Shown here: positions 26,277-34,238 of the stretch, one piece after another
How positions within the stretch are numbered: position 1 is the stretch's first letter
Layout of the letters: the number at the start of each line of letters is the position of its first letter
Source: G963668655 sp963668655
GTDB lineage: Bacteria > Myxococcota_A > SURF-8
Direction: 5' to 3'
DNA: 64,000 bases
Assembly: GCA_963668655.2 (NCBI GenBank)
Contig: CAXXPQ010000004.1
Span: 186,001 to 250,000, forward strand
The notes under the pieces: generated by a model
Database searches by the model: none
Told to the model about the DNA's origin: nothing
The model's input: the letters and a program-made list of their open reading frames with translations, nothing else
Made by a program: the position numbers and the translations under genes

Positions 26277-27104
26277 TCAGGCCGGATCGTCCGGACTTGG
26301 CAGATCCCGGCGGTATTCCGGCGGAATCAGACGAAGCAGGTCCGGGGGCGGCGGATCGTCCGGATAAAAGATCTTCATCAAATACAATCCCCGCGCGGGG
26401 GCGGTCTGAAAGGCGGCCTGGCGGTTTCTGGCGGCCAGAATGCCGGGAAGAGCGTCCGGCGAGACCGCGCCCAGTCCCACTTTCACCAACGTCCCCACGA
26501 TGTTCCGCACCATCTGCTTCAGGTAGGCCGTGGCGAAAATCTCCACCTCCACGATGTCCGCGATGTTTTCGGAAACCTTCAGCCGATGGATGCGGCGAAC
26601 GGGACTTTTAGCTGCACAGCCGGAGGCCCGGAAACTGGAGAAATCGTGCTCCCCCTCCAAATGCTCCGCCGCGATCCGCATGGCCGCAAGATCCAGGGGC
26701 TTTCGTATATGCCAGGAGCGCAGGCGTTCCAGCGCGGAACGCTGGGGCCGGTTCAGGATGCGATAGCGATAGATTTTTCCTCGGGCGTCGCGCCGGGAAT
26801 CGAAACTCTCCGTTGCGTCCACGGAGGAAAGAACGGAAATGTCCCGGGGAAGGTTGCTGTTCAGCGCTTTGCGGAAGCGCTCGGCCGGAATGCCGGATTC
26901 CGTGGTGAAATGCGCCACTTGACCCAAAGCATGAACGCCGGCGTCCGTTCGCCCGGCCCCGTAGACGCGCACACGCTCCTTTGTGATCTGGAAAACGGCC
27001 CATTCCAGGGCGGCCTGGATAGTGGATTGATCGCTCCGCTGGATCTGCCAGCCCACGAAAGCGCTGCCGTCGTACTCGATCCGCAGGCGGATTTTCCGTG
27101 GCAT
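26277..27104 (-). CDS. truA: tRNA pseudouridine(38-40) synthase TruA
   Basis: This 275-residue enzyme makes pseudouridine at positions 38-40 in the tRNA anticodon stem-loop. The N-terminal strand RLRIEYDGSAFVGWQIQ and the catalytic aspartate motif YGAGRTDAGVHALGQVAHF are clear, as is KQMVRNIVGTLVKVG near the end. The start is ATG 27104; the frame is open further upstream but those residues overlap the preceding barrel gene and do not fit the family. It is convergent with the upstream lipoprotein gene, with 16 bp between the stops. Confidence 0.96.
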   Translation of the reverse strand: MPRKIRLRIEYDGSAFVGWQIQRSDQSTIQAALEWAVFQITKERVRVYGAGRTDAGVHALGQVAHFTTESGIPAERFRKALNSNLPRDISVLSSVDATESFDSRRDARGKIYRYRILNRPQRSALERLRSWHIRKPLDLAAMRIAAEHLEGEHDFSSFRASGCAAKSPVRRIHRLKVSENIADIVEVEIFATAYLKQMVRNIVGTLVKVGLGAVSPDALPGILAARNRQAAFQTAPARGLYLMKIFYPDDPPPPDLLRLIPPEYRRDLPSPDDPA

Positions 27105-27118
27105 GCCCGGCTCTGTTC

Positions 27119-27859
27119 TCAAAACTCGAATAAGAGACCCGCCAGCAGGAAATGGCTGCTCAGGTCGAAGGAAGAGGAACTGCCGAAATCGTTGATCCAG
27201 GCATAGGTTCCCTCGACGAAGAGCCAGGTGTTGTTTACACCCACGTCCTGGTCGAACTCGTTGGCCAACCTCGAATCCACGATATCCAGGCAGAACATCA
27301 GTCCGTAGGAGACATGCAACCCGAAGGTGCCGCCCCGACCGAAAGCCGTTCCGCCGCCGGGCTTGGTCCATTTGGCCACGTCGCCTTTTTGATCCGTGAT
27401 CCACCAGATAGTGTAGTCAAAGCCGAATTTCGCCGTGGGAGCCACGGGAACCTTGAACTCCTCCCAGAGCCAGGTGAAGCGGTAAACGGCGGAAAGCCGG
27501 AAGGGGAAAAGGTTCAGGTCCGTGGAATCGCTGGATTTCTGTCCATCCTCGAACAGGCCCTTGCCGCTGGTCTGGTAGAACCCGAAGGTTCCCTCCACAC
27601 CGACGGTGCCCACGCCTTTGTACAGCAGCCGCTCCAGACCCATTTGAAAGGTGAAATCCAAGGTGTCGCCGAAGATGCTTTTGGCCGGATCGGTTCCCGA
27701 GTCGAACTCGTCCGAGATATTGTCCACCGTGTAGAAACCAAAGCCCACATGCGCGGTCCAGTTCAGGGGAGACTGCTTGGCGGCCTGGGCGGCCTGGGCC
27801 GAAGAGGCGAACATCCCCATGGAAACGAGAACGGCCAACGAAATCAGGAAGTTTCTCAT
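27119..27859 (-). CDS. Outer-membrane beta-barrel protein, myxobacterial type
   Basis: This 246-residue exported protein has a signal peptide ending in SSAQA, then alternating amphipathic strands rich in Gly and aromatic residues (NWTAHVGFGFYTV, RLSAVYRFTWLWEE). It ends in LAGLLFEF, with the aromatic C-terminal residue expected for assembly by the BAM complex. It resembles the outer-membrane beta-barrel family common in myxobacteria. ATG 27859 has GGAGG seven bases upstream and overlaps the stop of the upstream CFI-box gene (ATGA), so the pair is translationally coupled. Confidence 0.8.
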   Translation of the reverse strand: MRNFLISLAVLVSMGMFASSAQAAQAAKQSPLNWTAHVGFGFYTVDNISDEFDSGTDPAKSIFGDTLDFTFQMGLERLLYKGVGTVGVEGTFGFYQTSGKGLFEDGQKSSDSTDLNLFPFRLSAVYRFTWLWEEFKVPVAPTAKFGFDYTIWWITDQKGDVAKWTKPGGGTAFGRGGTFGLHVSYGLMFCLDIVDSRLANEFDQDVGVNNTWLFVEGTYAWINDFGSSSSFDLSSHFLLAGLLFEF

Positions 27860-29481
27860 TGGCGGACCTCCTTCCCGTACAGCCGAAGGAAGCGGAAAAC
27901 TCCGAAGAGCAAAAGCGCGCATCCTCCAAAGGCGAAAACCAGGGCCGGAAGACCGAACTGGAACCACACGGTGAGCACCAGGACCAGCGGGAAAAGCAAT
28001 CCCCGGGCGATGTTTTTTAAAATCGGTTGCTGAGCCACCAGACGAGCCAGGGGCTGGCTGTTGCGATAATAGGCGCCGATGAGCCAGCGGCCGGAAGCGC
28101 TTCTTGCCAGAACACGGTCCCGGAAGGCGCGGAACAACTGGACCTGTTCGGCCGAGTAAGAACCGTAGGCCGCCGTGGCGATGAAGCAGAAGCCGCCGGA
28201 TTCCTTGCCGCCCGCCTTTTTATAAGCTTCCCAGAAGTTGTCCACTTCCAATGGAATTCCCGTGATGGGATCCGACCACACCCGGCTTTCATTTCCCGCG
28301 TAATCGATGGCTTTGGCGAAGATTTCGTATTCCACGCCATTGGTCAGGCCGGTGATGCGATGGGAATCTCCCTCCGCGCCGTTTTCGGCGAACGGGGTGC
28401 AACCCGCAGGCATTTCCTCGCTGCCGCCTTCGTCCCCGTCTATCGAATCATCCCCGTCCACGGCGTCGTCCCCATCCACGGCATCGTCTCCGTCCGTGTC
28501 ATCGTCCGTTTCAAGCTCCGCGTCATCGTCGCCGTCCGTCCCATCTTCGTCCCCGTCCGCGGCATCGTCTCCGTCCGTGTCGTCGTCCGCTTCAAGCTCA
28601 GCGTCCGCGTCATCGTCGCCGTCCGCCGCTTCCTCTTCCGAATCCGGATCGCCGTCCGTGTCGCCGTCCGCCCGTAGAGCGAAAAGAGAAACGGTTTCAA
28701 CGGTTTCGATTTCATTTTCCGTTGCCGTAAGGTCTCCCGTCGTGGAGGAGGTATCCCCGGTCTCGTCGCCGTCCGTGGCCGTGCCGTCCGTTCCGCCGTC
28801 CGTGCGGCGATAGCAGAACGTGACCTTGACCTTCTGTTCGGTCTCTCCCGATTCGGAAAGAATATTCGGATCCCAGGACACCAGCAGACTTCCCTCGCCC
28901 GGAACCGGATTGTCGAGCAGCGTCACCGTGCCGGGGCGTTCCATATCCACGTGAATGGTCAGCGACTCCGTGGGGGAGTGTTCCACGCTGTCGTCTTCAT
29001 CTCCGTTCGTGTCGTCGTAATAATAATCGTCGTCGTCATCGTCATCGCCGTCGGTGGTGGTTGTTTTTGTGGTGTACACGGCCTTCACCAACACTTCGTA
29101 GGAGTATGTCAGATCTCCGCCGTCTCCCACCGTGCAGGTGGTGGACGTTTCGGCCGCTTTTTTCATGTCGCCCGTGGTGAAGGAGATCGTTGCGGTGGAT
29201 CCGGAGAAATCGCCCCGGTCGTACGTCACCCCCGTTTCCCCGCAGACGTAGACCTGCCATTCGTCCACTTCCGTATCGGAATCGGCCGTATAGCGAAAGC
29301 TCAACTTAATCAGGGCATCGTCCCGGACGTAAATATTATCCGTATCCGAAACCTCCGATCCGTCTACTTCCACTTTGTACACGTCCAGGTTCACGTTTGC
29401 CTCGGCCGGCCCGAGAAGCAGACCGAATACGAGAAACATGAGGAAAAACGCGACGCTCGTGCGTGTGAACCAAGATTTCAT
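27856..29481 (-). CDS. Exported DGD-linker protein with CFI-box C-terminal domain
   Basis: This 541-residue protein has a signal peptide (FLMFLVFGLLLGPAEA), two fibronectin- or Ig-like beta domains separated by acidic D/G linkers, and a long DGD linker at about residues 265-355. After a further Ig-like segment comes CFIATAAYGSYSAEQVQLFR, the CFI box. The C-terminus holds two hydrophobic helices and a basic end (RFLRLYGKEVRQ), the organisation of a C-terminal membrane anchor. The CFI box is known as a C-terminal domain of surface proteins in myxobacteria and relatives; the cysteine may be processed or modified. It is coupled to the downstream outer-membrane barrel gene. Confidence 0.82.
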   Translation of the reverse strand: MKSWFTRTSVAFFLMFLVFGLLLGPAEANVNLDVYKVEVDGSEVSDTDNIYVRDDALIKLSFRYTADSDTEVDEWQVYVCGETGVTYDRGDFSGSTATISFTTGDMKKAAETSTTCTVGDGGDLTYSYEVLVKAVYTTKTTTTDGDDDDDDDYYYDDTNGDEDDSVEHSPTESLTIHVDMERPGTVTLLDNPVPGEGSLLVSWDPNILSESGETEQKVKVTFCYRRTDGGTDGTATDGDETGDTSSTTGDLTATENEIETVETVSLFALRADGDTDGDPDSEEEAADGDDDADAELEADDDTDGDDAADGDEDGTDGDDDAELETDDDTDGDDAVDGDDAVDGDDSIDGDEGGSEEMPAGCTPFAENGAEGDSHRITGLTNGVEYEIFAKAIDYAGNESRVWSDPITGIPLEVDNFWEAYKKAGGKESGGFCFIATAAYGSYSAEQVQLFRAFRDRVLARSASGRWLIGAYYRNSQPLARLVAQQPILKNIARGLLFPLVLVLTVWFQFGLPALVFAFGGCALLLFGVFRFLRLYGKEVRQ

Positions 29482-29614
29482 GCCGTGACCTCCCTCGGGT
29501 AGATTCGACCGGACTCATACCCTAGCAAGTTGAATGCCAGTTTGCAAAGAAAATGGAGTTTTACTGTAACTGTCTGATATTAAATGGATAACTTCACTGA
29601 CAAGGACCAGCGAT

Positions 29615-29785
29615 ATGTCTTTTGAGTCTTTTGAAAACGCTCCGGATGCTCAAAAGAGAGACAGAATGTCAAAACGTGACGGAATCCCAATATATTGTGA
29701 CAATTTGTCAATTTCATTGGAAGAACTCTCGATCTTGGATCGCTTCGATACTCTTGCATACGAGCTTCACAAAAATCGGGATTGA
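29615..29785 (+). CDS. Small hypothetical protein (56 aa), possibly a fragment
   Basis: An ATG-started frame encodes 56 soluble residues ending DRFDTLAYELHKNRD. AAGGA lies upstream at normal spacing. The composition is AT-rich like the rest of the mobile block. I do not recognise it. It lies between the CFI-box gene and the insertion sequence and may be the surviving end of an older gene. Confidence 0.35.
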   Translation: MSFESFENAPDAQKRDRMSKRDGIPIYCDNLSISLEELSILDRFDTLAYELHKNRD

Positions 29786-29797
29786 CAATCGATTCTA

Positions 29798-30662
29798 GAT
29801 AGTGTCGTCACAAGATATTGAGCCATAATACAAGGCAACGGATCTGAACGGCGGCGAGGAATGAGGCGGTGTTTTTCGCGTATCGCGTTGCGATTCCACG
29901 CCAGCGTTTCAGGTGGAGAAAGGCATTTTCCACCAAGTGCCGTGCACGATAAAGTTCCTTGTCATACTCGCGCTGAACCTTCCTGTTTTTCTTGGGCGGA
30001 ATCACCGCCTCCATCCCGGCCTGCTCGGCTTTCTCGATAATCACGTTCGTGTCGTATCCCCGATCAGCCAGCAAATAAGCGGCATCCATTCCTTTTATCA
30101 GGTTGTGAGCTTGCGTACAATCCGCTGTGGGACCGTCTGTAATAAGGACTCGGAGCGGCATACCATGCGCATCCACGGCCAGATGTATCTTGGAGTTGAG
30201 CCCCCTTTTGTTCGCCCCATCGCCTGGTTGCCGTCTTTCGCTCCCGCCGCGTGGGGATGGACTTTGACGTGGCTGGCGTCGATCATCAGCCATTCGTAAT
30301 CGGGCTCGTCGATAAGAATTTCGAGTAGCGATTCCCAAATTCCTTTATCTCGCCAGCGGCAGAAGCGGCGGTGGGTATTCTTCCAGTCGCCGTAATCGGG
30401 CGGTAGGTCACGCCAGGGAGCGCCCGTACGGAGAATCCAGAAGACGGCATCGATGAACTGCCTGTTATTCTTTGCGATTCCGCCCCAGGCACCTTTTCGA
30501 CCCGGCAAATGGGGCTCCAGAAGACTCCAGACGTGATCGGAAATATCGTGTCGGTGATAGGCGGCTGGCATGTCTATCCTTTCAATATTTTATATTGATA
30601 GGAATTATACCCCAACACAAAATCCATGTCGAGAACATTCAACTACTCGTGACGACACTATC
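29798..30662 (-). mobile_element. IS5-family insertion sequence, IS427 group
   Basis: This 865-bp element has near-perfect inverted ends (GATAGTGTCGTCACAAG left; the inverse GATAGTGTCGTCACGAG right). It is flanked by TA at 29796-29797 and 30663-30664, the target duplication typical of the group. It carries one transposase in two overlapping frames, which looks intact. It landed at the 3' end of the primase-like gene. Confidence 0.9.
29808..30571 (-). CDS. IS5/IS427-type transposase, two frames joined by -1 frameshifting
   Basis: OrfA (start 30571) supplies the N-terminal DUF4096-like domain (MPAAYHRHDISDHVWSLLEP) and the first catalytic Asp in MIDASHVKVH. OrfB supplies the second Asp in LLADRGYDTN and the Glu in ARHLVENAFLHLKRWRGIA. 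Joining the frames by a -1 shift at the A4G5 run (30201-30209 on the plus strand) restores MGRTKGGLNSKIHLAVDA, the continuous sequence expected for the family. This supports programmed frameshifting rather than decay. The product is a DDE transposase of about 250 residues. Confidence 0.9.
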
Positions 30663-31269
30663 TAAAACGAATAGATTTGATACGAAGGCGAGCATCTGTG
30701 TAGAAAAATGCGACCCACTCCTTGGTCATTGAAATTGTTCGCCTTAGCACCTCAATTTCTTCCAATTCATTTTGAAGCGCCTTTTCGATTTTTTGGTGCT
30801 CCTTTGTGGGATGACCCTTCTTTTTATTCTCAGTCTTCGATATTTGTGCCTGCAAGGCAGAGTCGGCTTCCTGAAAGAGATTTGCGAATAAATCCGCCGG
30901 GACAACGCCAATGGCAAGCATGCCGAGGATATCGGGATGAATCTGGCGCTCGTCAACGAGATACGAATAACCATTAGTATTACCATTGGCTTCAGCTCGT
31001 TGTGCGAAAAGGGTTTCACGGGCTCGTTGTTGTATGCTGGCGAGCAAATTCTCTACGACTCCTATTTGATGCTGATTCGTCTCACAAGCACTTACAGAAC
31101 GACCGCAGTGGGGATGGAAGCAATAAGCAAATTCGTTTGAGGAATTCACCTGCATCGTATGATGCCCACAGTAAGGGCAGCGCGCCTTTCTGCCGGGCGT
31201 GGCAATGATGCCATAGTCGCGAGCGAGTACGTCAGTGGCTTTTAAAGCTATTGTATGGTCCTCGAACAT
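30658..31269 (-). CDS. Phage-type primase-like zinc-finger protein, 3' end altered by IS insertion
   Basis: This is a roughly 203-residue protein with a CHC2-type zinc ribbon near its N-terminus (ARCPYCGHH and CFHPHCGRS), as in phage and plasmid primases or small zinc-finger-only relatives. The rest is helical and partly coiled coil (about residues 125-185). ATG 31269 has AGGAA upstream; in-frame ATGs further up are less likely. The insertion sequence replaces the native end. Removing it and one TA copy would extend the protein by about eight residues (IDCQSRFL) to a natural stop, so little is lost. It probably belongs to the replication module of the element. Confidence 0.6.
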   Translation of the reverse strand: MFEDHTIALKATDVLARDYGIIATPGRKARCPYCGHHTMQVNSSNEFAYCFHPHCGRSVSACETNQHQIGVVENLLASIQQRARETLFAQRAEANGNTNGYSYLVDERQIHPDILGMLAIGVVPADLFANLFQEADSALQAQISKTENKKKGHPTKEHQKIEKALQNELEEIEVLRRTISMTKEWVAFFYTDARLRIKSIRFR

Positions 31270-31306
31270 TATCAAATTCCTGCACTTTCGCTTTACAGCT
31301 TGAAGT

Positions 31307-31519
31307 TTACAGAGGTTTAACCAAGCTATCATTCACCAGAAACTCAACAAGATCCTCTTTTGCGAAATAGATGCGACCTCGGATTTTACGCTTTGGAATC
31401 GGGCAGTTACGCAAATATCTCTCAGTGAAGTATCGAGTTTCAGCGGCTTCGTTAAGACTCAATAGTGCCCCATACCCAGCAAGCTCGGCTTCAACCTCAA
31501 ATCGTAAATCTTTCTTCAT
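31307..31519 (-). CDS. Excisionase/AlpA-like small helix-turn-helix protein
   Basis: This 70-residue protein has the layout of a MerR-like winged-helix excisionase: a first helix near LLSLNEAAETRYFTERYLRN and a wing with RGRIYFAKEDLVEFL. Proteins of this type assist the integrase in excision or regulate element genes. It is divergent from the repressor gene across a 125-bp regulatory region, the standard position for an early-lytic or excision gene. The call is by pattern only. Confidence 0.6.
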   Translation of the reverse strand: MKKDLRFEVEAELAGYGALLSLNEAAETRYFTERYLRNCPIPKRKIRGRIYFAKEDLVEFLVNDSLVKPL

Positions 31520-31543
31520 TGACTATCCTCGCTGCATAACCAC

Positions 31544-31572
31544 TTGACAAAACTGCAATCAACGTGTACTAT
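31544..31572 (+). promoter_or_regulatory. Repressor promoter in divergent control region, with repeated 22-bp motif
   Basis: TTGACA (31544-31549), a 17-bp spacer and TACTAT (31567-31572) face the repressor gene. A related motif starting AACTGCAAT occurs at 31551 (within the spacer) and again at 31610, with 15 of 22 positions shared; these are candidate repressor operators. A second TTGACA is at 31578. Confidence 0.6.
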
Positions 31573-31644
31573 CCCGATTGACAATGAAAGAATGATTTCT
31601 GTAAACGCCAACTGCAATGTGGTTGTAGTATTTATGAGGGTTCC

Positions 31645-32556
31645 ATGTCAAGAGAAAAAACGAGGACAGACAATTTTGCTAAAAGTCTGGAAGAGATCAG
31701 GGTCGCGCATAAGCTGAATAAGCGAGAGTTTTCTGAGTTATTGGGCGTCTCTCCTCAAATGTACAGCGCATATTTGCGGGGAGCTGATCCTTCTTATCGA
31801 GTGCTAACTACAATCACGGAGAAGTTTGATGTCAACCTCGATTGGCTTGTTCGTGGAAAAGGGGAGCGATCGATACCCGAAGAAGAAAAAGAAGTAGGAA
31901 AAATTAAAAGTAGATTTGATGAAGTGCGAAAAGAGCTGAATGTCGAGCCTGACCTTTTTCTTAAAGAACTCGGCCTGATTCAAGAGAAAAGATCTTCGAA
32001 TAAGCCCAAGTCCGTTTCTTACTGGGTGCTGAGTGTGGTTTCTTCCTATGGTGTAAACCCTGATTGGCTTCTCAAGGGTGAAGGCGAGATGTTCAGCCGC
32101 AAGTGGATTCCCCTCCTGAATGACCGTTGTCTGACGCGAAATGGGGAGCTTGAAAGAAAGCAGTCAGCCTTTGGTATCCCGGAGCCTGAAGGGTATCCAG
32201 AAAAAAGCTTTATTGCCTGGGAGGTCAGCAGCGACGAAACGACGCCGCGTTACAGCGTGGGAGAAGTTGCCATCGCCACTCCTGAAAGAACCCCAAAAGC
32301 CGGAGATGATGTTTTCGTTATCATCAAGTTCGGGGAAGGCCAGTATGAGCCCATGATTCGTCGCTGGCAGACGTTGGATGCGAGGAACGTGGAGTTGACC
32401 CCTTACAACCCGTCCATGAAGCCGGTAACCATCGAAAGAGATTGCTTGATCCTGGTTGCTGTTGTCATCGATTCGATGCGAAGTGAAAAAGTGGCGGCGC
32501 TTAAAAAACCTGCAAATGAAATAAAGGTCTGGAGATTGACTGATGCCGCTTTCTAA
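31645..32556 (+). CDS. CI-like phage repressor with two HTH domains and a degenerate LexA/S24 domain
   Basis: This 303-residue repressor contains two CI-type helix-turn-helix domains in tandem, at about residues 13-72 (ending NLDWLVRGKGE) and 85-150 (ending NPDWLLKGEGE). A C-terminal S24/LexA-like dimerisation domain follows (about 185-285; VFVIIKFGEGQYEPMIRRW and VELTPYNPSMKPVTI). The nucleophile position, normally DSM-x-P, reads SDETTPRYSVGE, so the serine is missing. The catalytic lysine before the RR/KR pair also appears absent. Self-cleavage and SOS induction are therefore unlikely. The gene overlaps the integrase start by 14 bp, so lysogeny and integration genes share a transcript. Confidence 0.85.
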   Translation: MSREKTRTDNFAKSLEEIRVAHKLNKREFSELLGVSPQMYSAYLRGADPSYRVLTTITEKFDVNLDWLVRGKGERSIPEEEKEVGKIKSRFDEVRKELNVEPDLFLKELGLIQEKRSSNKPKSVSYWVLSVVSSYGVNPDWLLKGEGEMFSRKWIPLLNDRCLTRNGELERKQSAFGIPEPEGYPEKSFIAWEVSSDETTPRYSVGEVAIATPERTPKAGDDVFVIIKFGEGQYEPMIRRWQTLDARNVELTPYNPSMKPVTIERDCLILVAVVIDSMRSEKVAALKKPANEIKVWRLTDAAF

Positions 32557-33760
32557 GCGCCAAAAGGATCGCCTTCGGGTGATGAACCAGCATTTATATC
32601 CAGCAACATTGCGGTATCGGGAGGATACAAGCGCCTTTTTCCTCTCGTACAGACGCGCAGGGCGTGATCTGCGAAAAACACTGGGGAAGGATCTGGAAGT
32701 TGCTTACGATAGATCGCTCGTCATCCGTAAAGGGCTTGACGATCTACCGGTGGTGACAGACCGCGAGGTTACGCTTCAACATTGGTACGAGCAATACGCC
32801 ATGCAGCGGTTCGACGGCTTATCTCCCAAGACCGTGGACGGTTACCGTTATTCTTTTACTTGTATTCCGGATGATCTCAAAACCAAGCCGATACATAAGA
32901 TAAATGCTGAGGTGGCAAAGTCAGCGATCGATGAAATAGAAAAGCCGGGTGCGCGTAAAAACGCAGGGATCTTCCTGTCGATCCTATTGAATGCAGCCGT
33001 TAAAGAGGGGGTTATCTCAAAAAACCCTTACAAACCGAAATTCGAAACACGCAAGCGGGTTGTGCCGGTGCTGTCCACGAGCAATCCGATCAAGCTCTGT
33101 GAACATGCCTCAGATACGGCAAGACCCGGAATCACCCTCGCGGCCTTTTGCGGCCTGCGCTATGGCGAGATCATGGCCATTCGCTGCAAGCATATAGATT
33201 GCAAGGAGGGCTTGCTCTACGTTGAGGACGCCAGGGTCAAGATCTACGGTGACAATGGCGTTGATCAGCTAAAGACTACCAAGACCGACGAACCGCGCGT
33301 CCTGCCGCTTCCCGACGTGGCCCAGAAGATTTTGGAGCCATACCTCGAAACCATGAAGCCGGATGATATGCTATATCCCGTATGGCGTCAGGACCTTGAT
33401 AAACGCCTCGAAGTGGCGGCAAGAAGGGCAGGATTGCCGAAGGTTACCATGCACGGCCTGCGGCATATTGTCGGATCGAGGATGATGATGACGGATGGTG
33501 TCGCTGCAGCTCAAGCGACGCTTGGGCACAAGGATGTTTCAACGACTGTGGACACCTATGGTCATCTGACTGCGGTCTACCTTAAAAACAAATCCGACCT
33601 TATCAATCTCGCTCCGGATATTCTGGAAAAAGCCTACCAGCTCTCAGAAGAGTTAAGCAACCACCCTGAAGAGAAAGTGCAGGAACTCGCCTCCATCTCT
33701 CGACAATTCTGGCACGTTTTGGCACGACAACGAGAAACGGGCACTCAGCAAATTCGCTAA
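32543..33760 (+). CDS. Site-specific tyrosine recombinase (integrase)
   Basis: This 405-residue phage-type integrase has an N-terminal arm-binding region, a SAM-like core-binding domain (about residues 75-165) and a catalytic domain with the expected residues: Arg in FCGLRYGEIMAI, His-x-x-Arg in MHGLRHIVGSR, His in TLGHKDVSTT and the nucleophilic Tyr in VDTYGHLT. The gene ends 14 bp from the 3' end of tRNA-Pro, marking the attachment site. It starts inside the repressor gene with a 14-bp overlap. The catalytic set is complete, so the element could still integrate or excise if a partner end exists. Confidence 0.95.
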   Translation: MPLSKRQKDRLRVMNQHLYPATLRYREDTSAFFLSYRRAGRDLRKTLGKDLEVAYDRSLVIRKGLDDLPVVTDREVTLQHWYEQYAMQRFDGLSPKTVDGYRYSFTCIPDDLKTKPIHKINAEVAKSAIDEIEKPGARKNAGIFLSILLNAAVKEGVISKNPYKPKFETRKRVVPVLSTSNPIKLCEHASDTARPGITLAAFCGLRYGEIMAIRCKHIDCKEGLLYVEDARVKIYGDNGVDQLKTTKTDEPRVLPLPDVAQKILEPYLETMKPDDMLYPVWRQDLDKRLEVAARRAGLPKVTMHGLRHIVGSRMMMTDGVAAAQATLGHKDVSTTVDTYGHLTAVYLKNKSDLINLAPDILEKAYQLSEELSNHPEEKVQELASISRQFWHVLARQRETGTQQIR

Positions 33761-33768
33761 GTGCCCGT
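33737..33768. terminator. Inverted repeat at the end of the integrase gene, likely terminator
   Basis: A 9-bp perfect stem ACGGGCACT/AGTGCCCGT encloses 14 bases and spans the integrase stop codon. There is no long T run, so it may act with Rho or protect the 3' end. It separates the integrase transcript from the opposing tRNA-Pro transcript. Confidence 0.45.
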
Positions 33769-33774
33769 AATTAC

Positions 33775-33851
33775 TGGTCGGGGCGACTGGATTTGAACCA
33801 GCGACCACCTGAACCCCATTCAGGTACGCTACCAGACTGCGCTACGCCCCG
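33775..33851 (-). tRNA. tRNA-Pro(GGG)
   Basis: On the minus strand, the acceptor stem CGGGGCG pairs with CGCCCCG. The anticodon stem CCTGA/TCAGG encloses ATGGGGT with anticodon GGG. The T arm CTGG-TTCAAAT-CCAG and encoded CCA complete the cloverleaf. The 3' end faces the integrase gene, and the gene is intact after integration. Its 5' end overlaps the last codons of merR by 10 bp, so it is transcribed from the infC operon. Confidence 0.95.
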
Positions 33852-34213
33852 ATATTTTCAATTCGCTTTCGAAGGCGGGCTTCCAGGCCATCCAGCAAAC
33901 ATTGCAATTCGTTCCAGTCGTTTTTCATTTCGACGTGTTTGGAAGCCGCATCCCGATCGGCTGATTTTCGCAATGCCTTCAACCGAGCCCTCGCGCCCTC
34001 GATCGTGAATCGTTCTTCATACAGCAAATTTTTAATGAACAAAATCGTTTCGATATCTTTTTTCTGGTAAACACGTTGATTCGAGTTCGTTTTCTCGGGC
34101 CGGATGGAAGGAAACTCCGCTTCCCAGTATCGCAAGACATGTGGCTTGATCTCGGTGATCCTCGCCACTTCTCCGATCCTGAAGTAAATCTTATCAGGAA
34201 TTTCCGGCGCCAA
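33842..34213 (-). CDS. MerR-family transcriptional regulator
   Basis: This 123-residue protein starts with a MerR-type winged helix: FRIGEVARITEIKPHVLRYW, then RPEKTNSNQRVYQKKDIETI. A helical coiled-coil C-terminus follows with no effector-binding cysteines. MerR genes of this short type commonly sit next to ihfA in deltaproteobacteria. The stop codon lies inside the 5' end of tRNA-Pro. It starts 25 bp after ihfA. Targets are unknown. Confidence 0.88.
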   Translation of the reverse strand: MAPEIPDKIYFRIGEVARITEIKPHVLRYWEAEFPSIRPEKTNSNQRVYQKKDIETILFIKNLLYEERFTIEGARARLKALRKSADRDAASKHVEMKNDWNELQCLLDGLEARLRKRIENIGA

Positions 34214-34238
34214 ATAACCTCCCGGAATTAAACGTGAA

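Larger units (their letters stand above)
29520..33774. mobile_element. Integrated phage-like element or remnant at tRNA-Pro
   Basis: This AT-richer block contains a small ORF, an IS5-type insertion sequence, a primase-like gene, an excisionase-like gene, a CI-like repressor and a tyrosine integrase. It abuts the 3' end of tRNA-Pro(GGG), the usual attachment position. The right boundary is well supported. The left boundary is approximate: I found no repeat of the tRNA 3' end near 29.5 kb. No structural phage genes are present, so it is a satellite or degraded prophage. Confidence 0.65.

Noticed and set aside
27105..27404. N-terminal extension of TruA
   Set aside because: It overlaps the barrel gene and is unlike TruA; ATG 27104 gives the normal family start.
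28440..28680. Repetitive acidic-coding DNA in the CFI-box gene as a CRISPR-like or regulatory repeat
   Set aside because: It is simple codon repetition of a D/G linker with no uniform unit or spacers; no CRISPR array is visible anywhere in the window.
29480..29800. Left attachment site copy of the tRNA-Pro 3' end
   Set aside because: I looked for the GGGCGACTGGATTTGAACC segment here and did not find it.
30098..30338. Overlapping transposase frames as a pseudogene
   Set aside because: A -1 shift at a run of A and G bases restores the family consensus, the normal expression mode for IS427-group elements.
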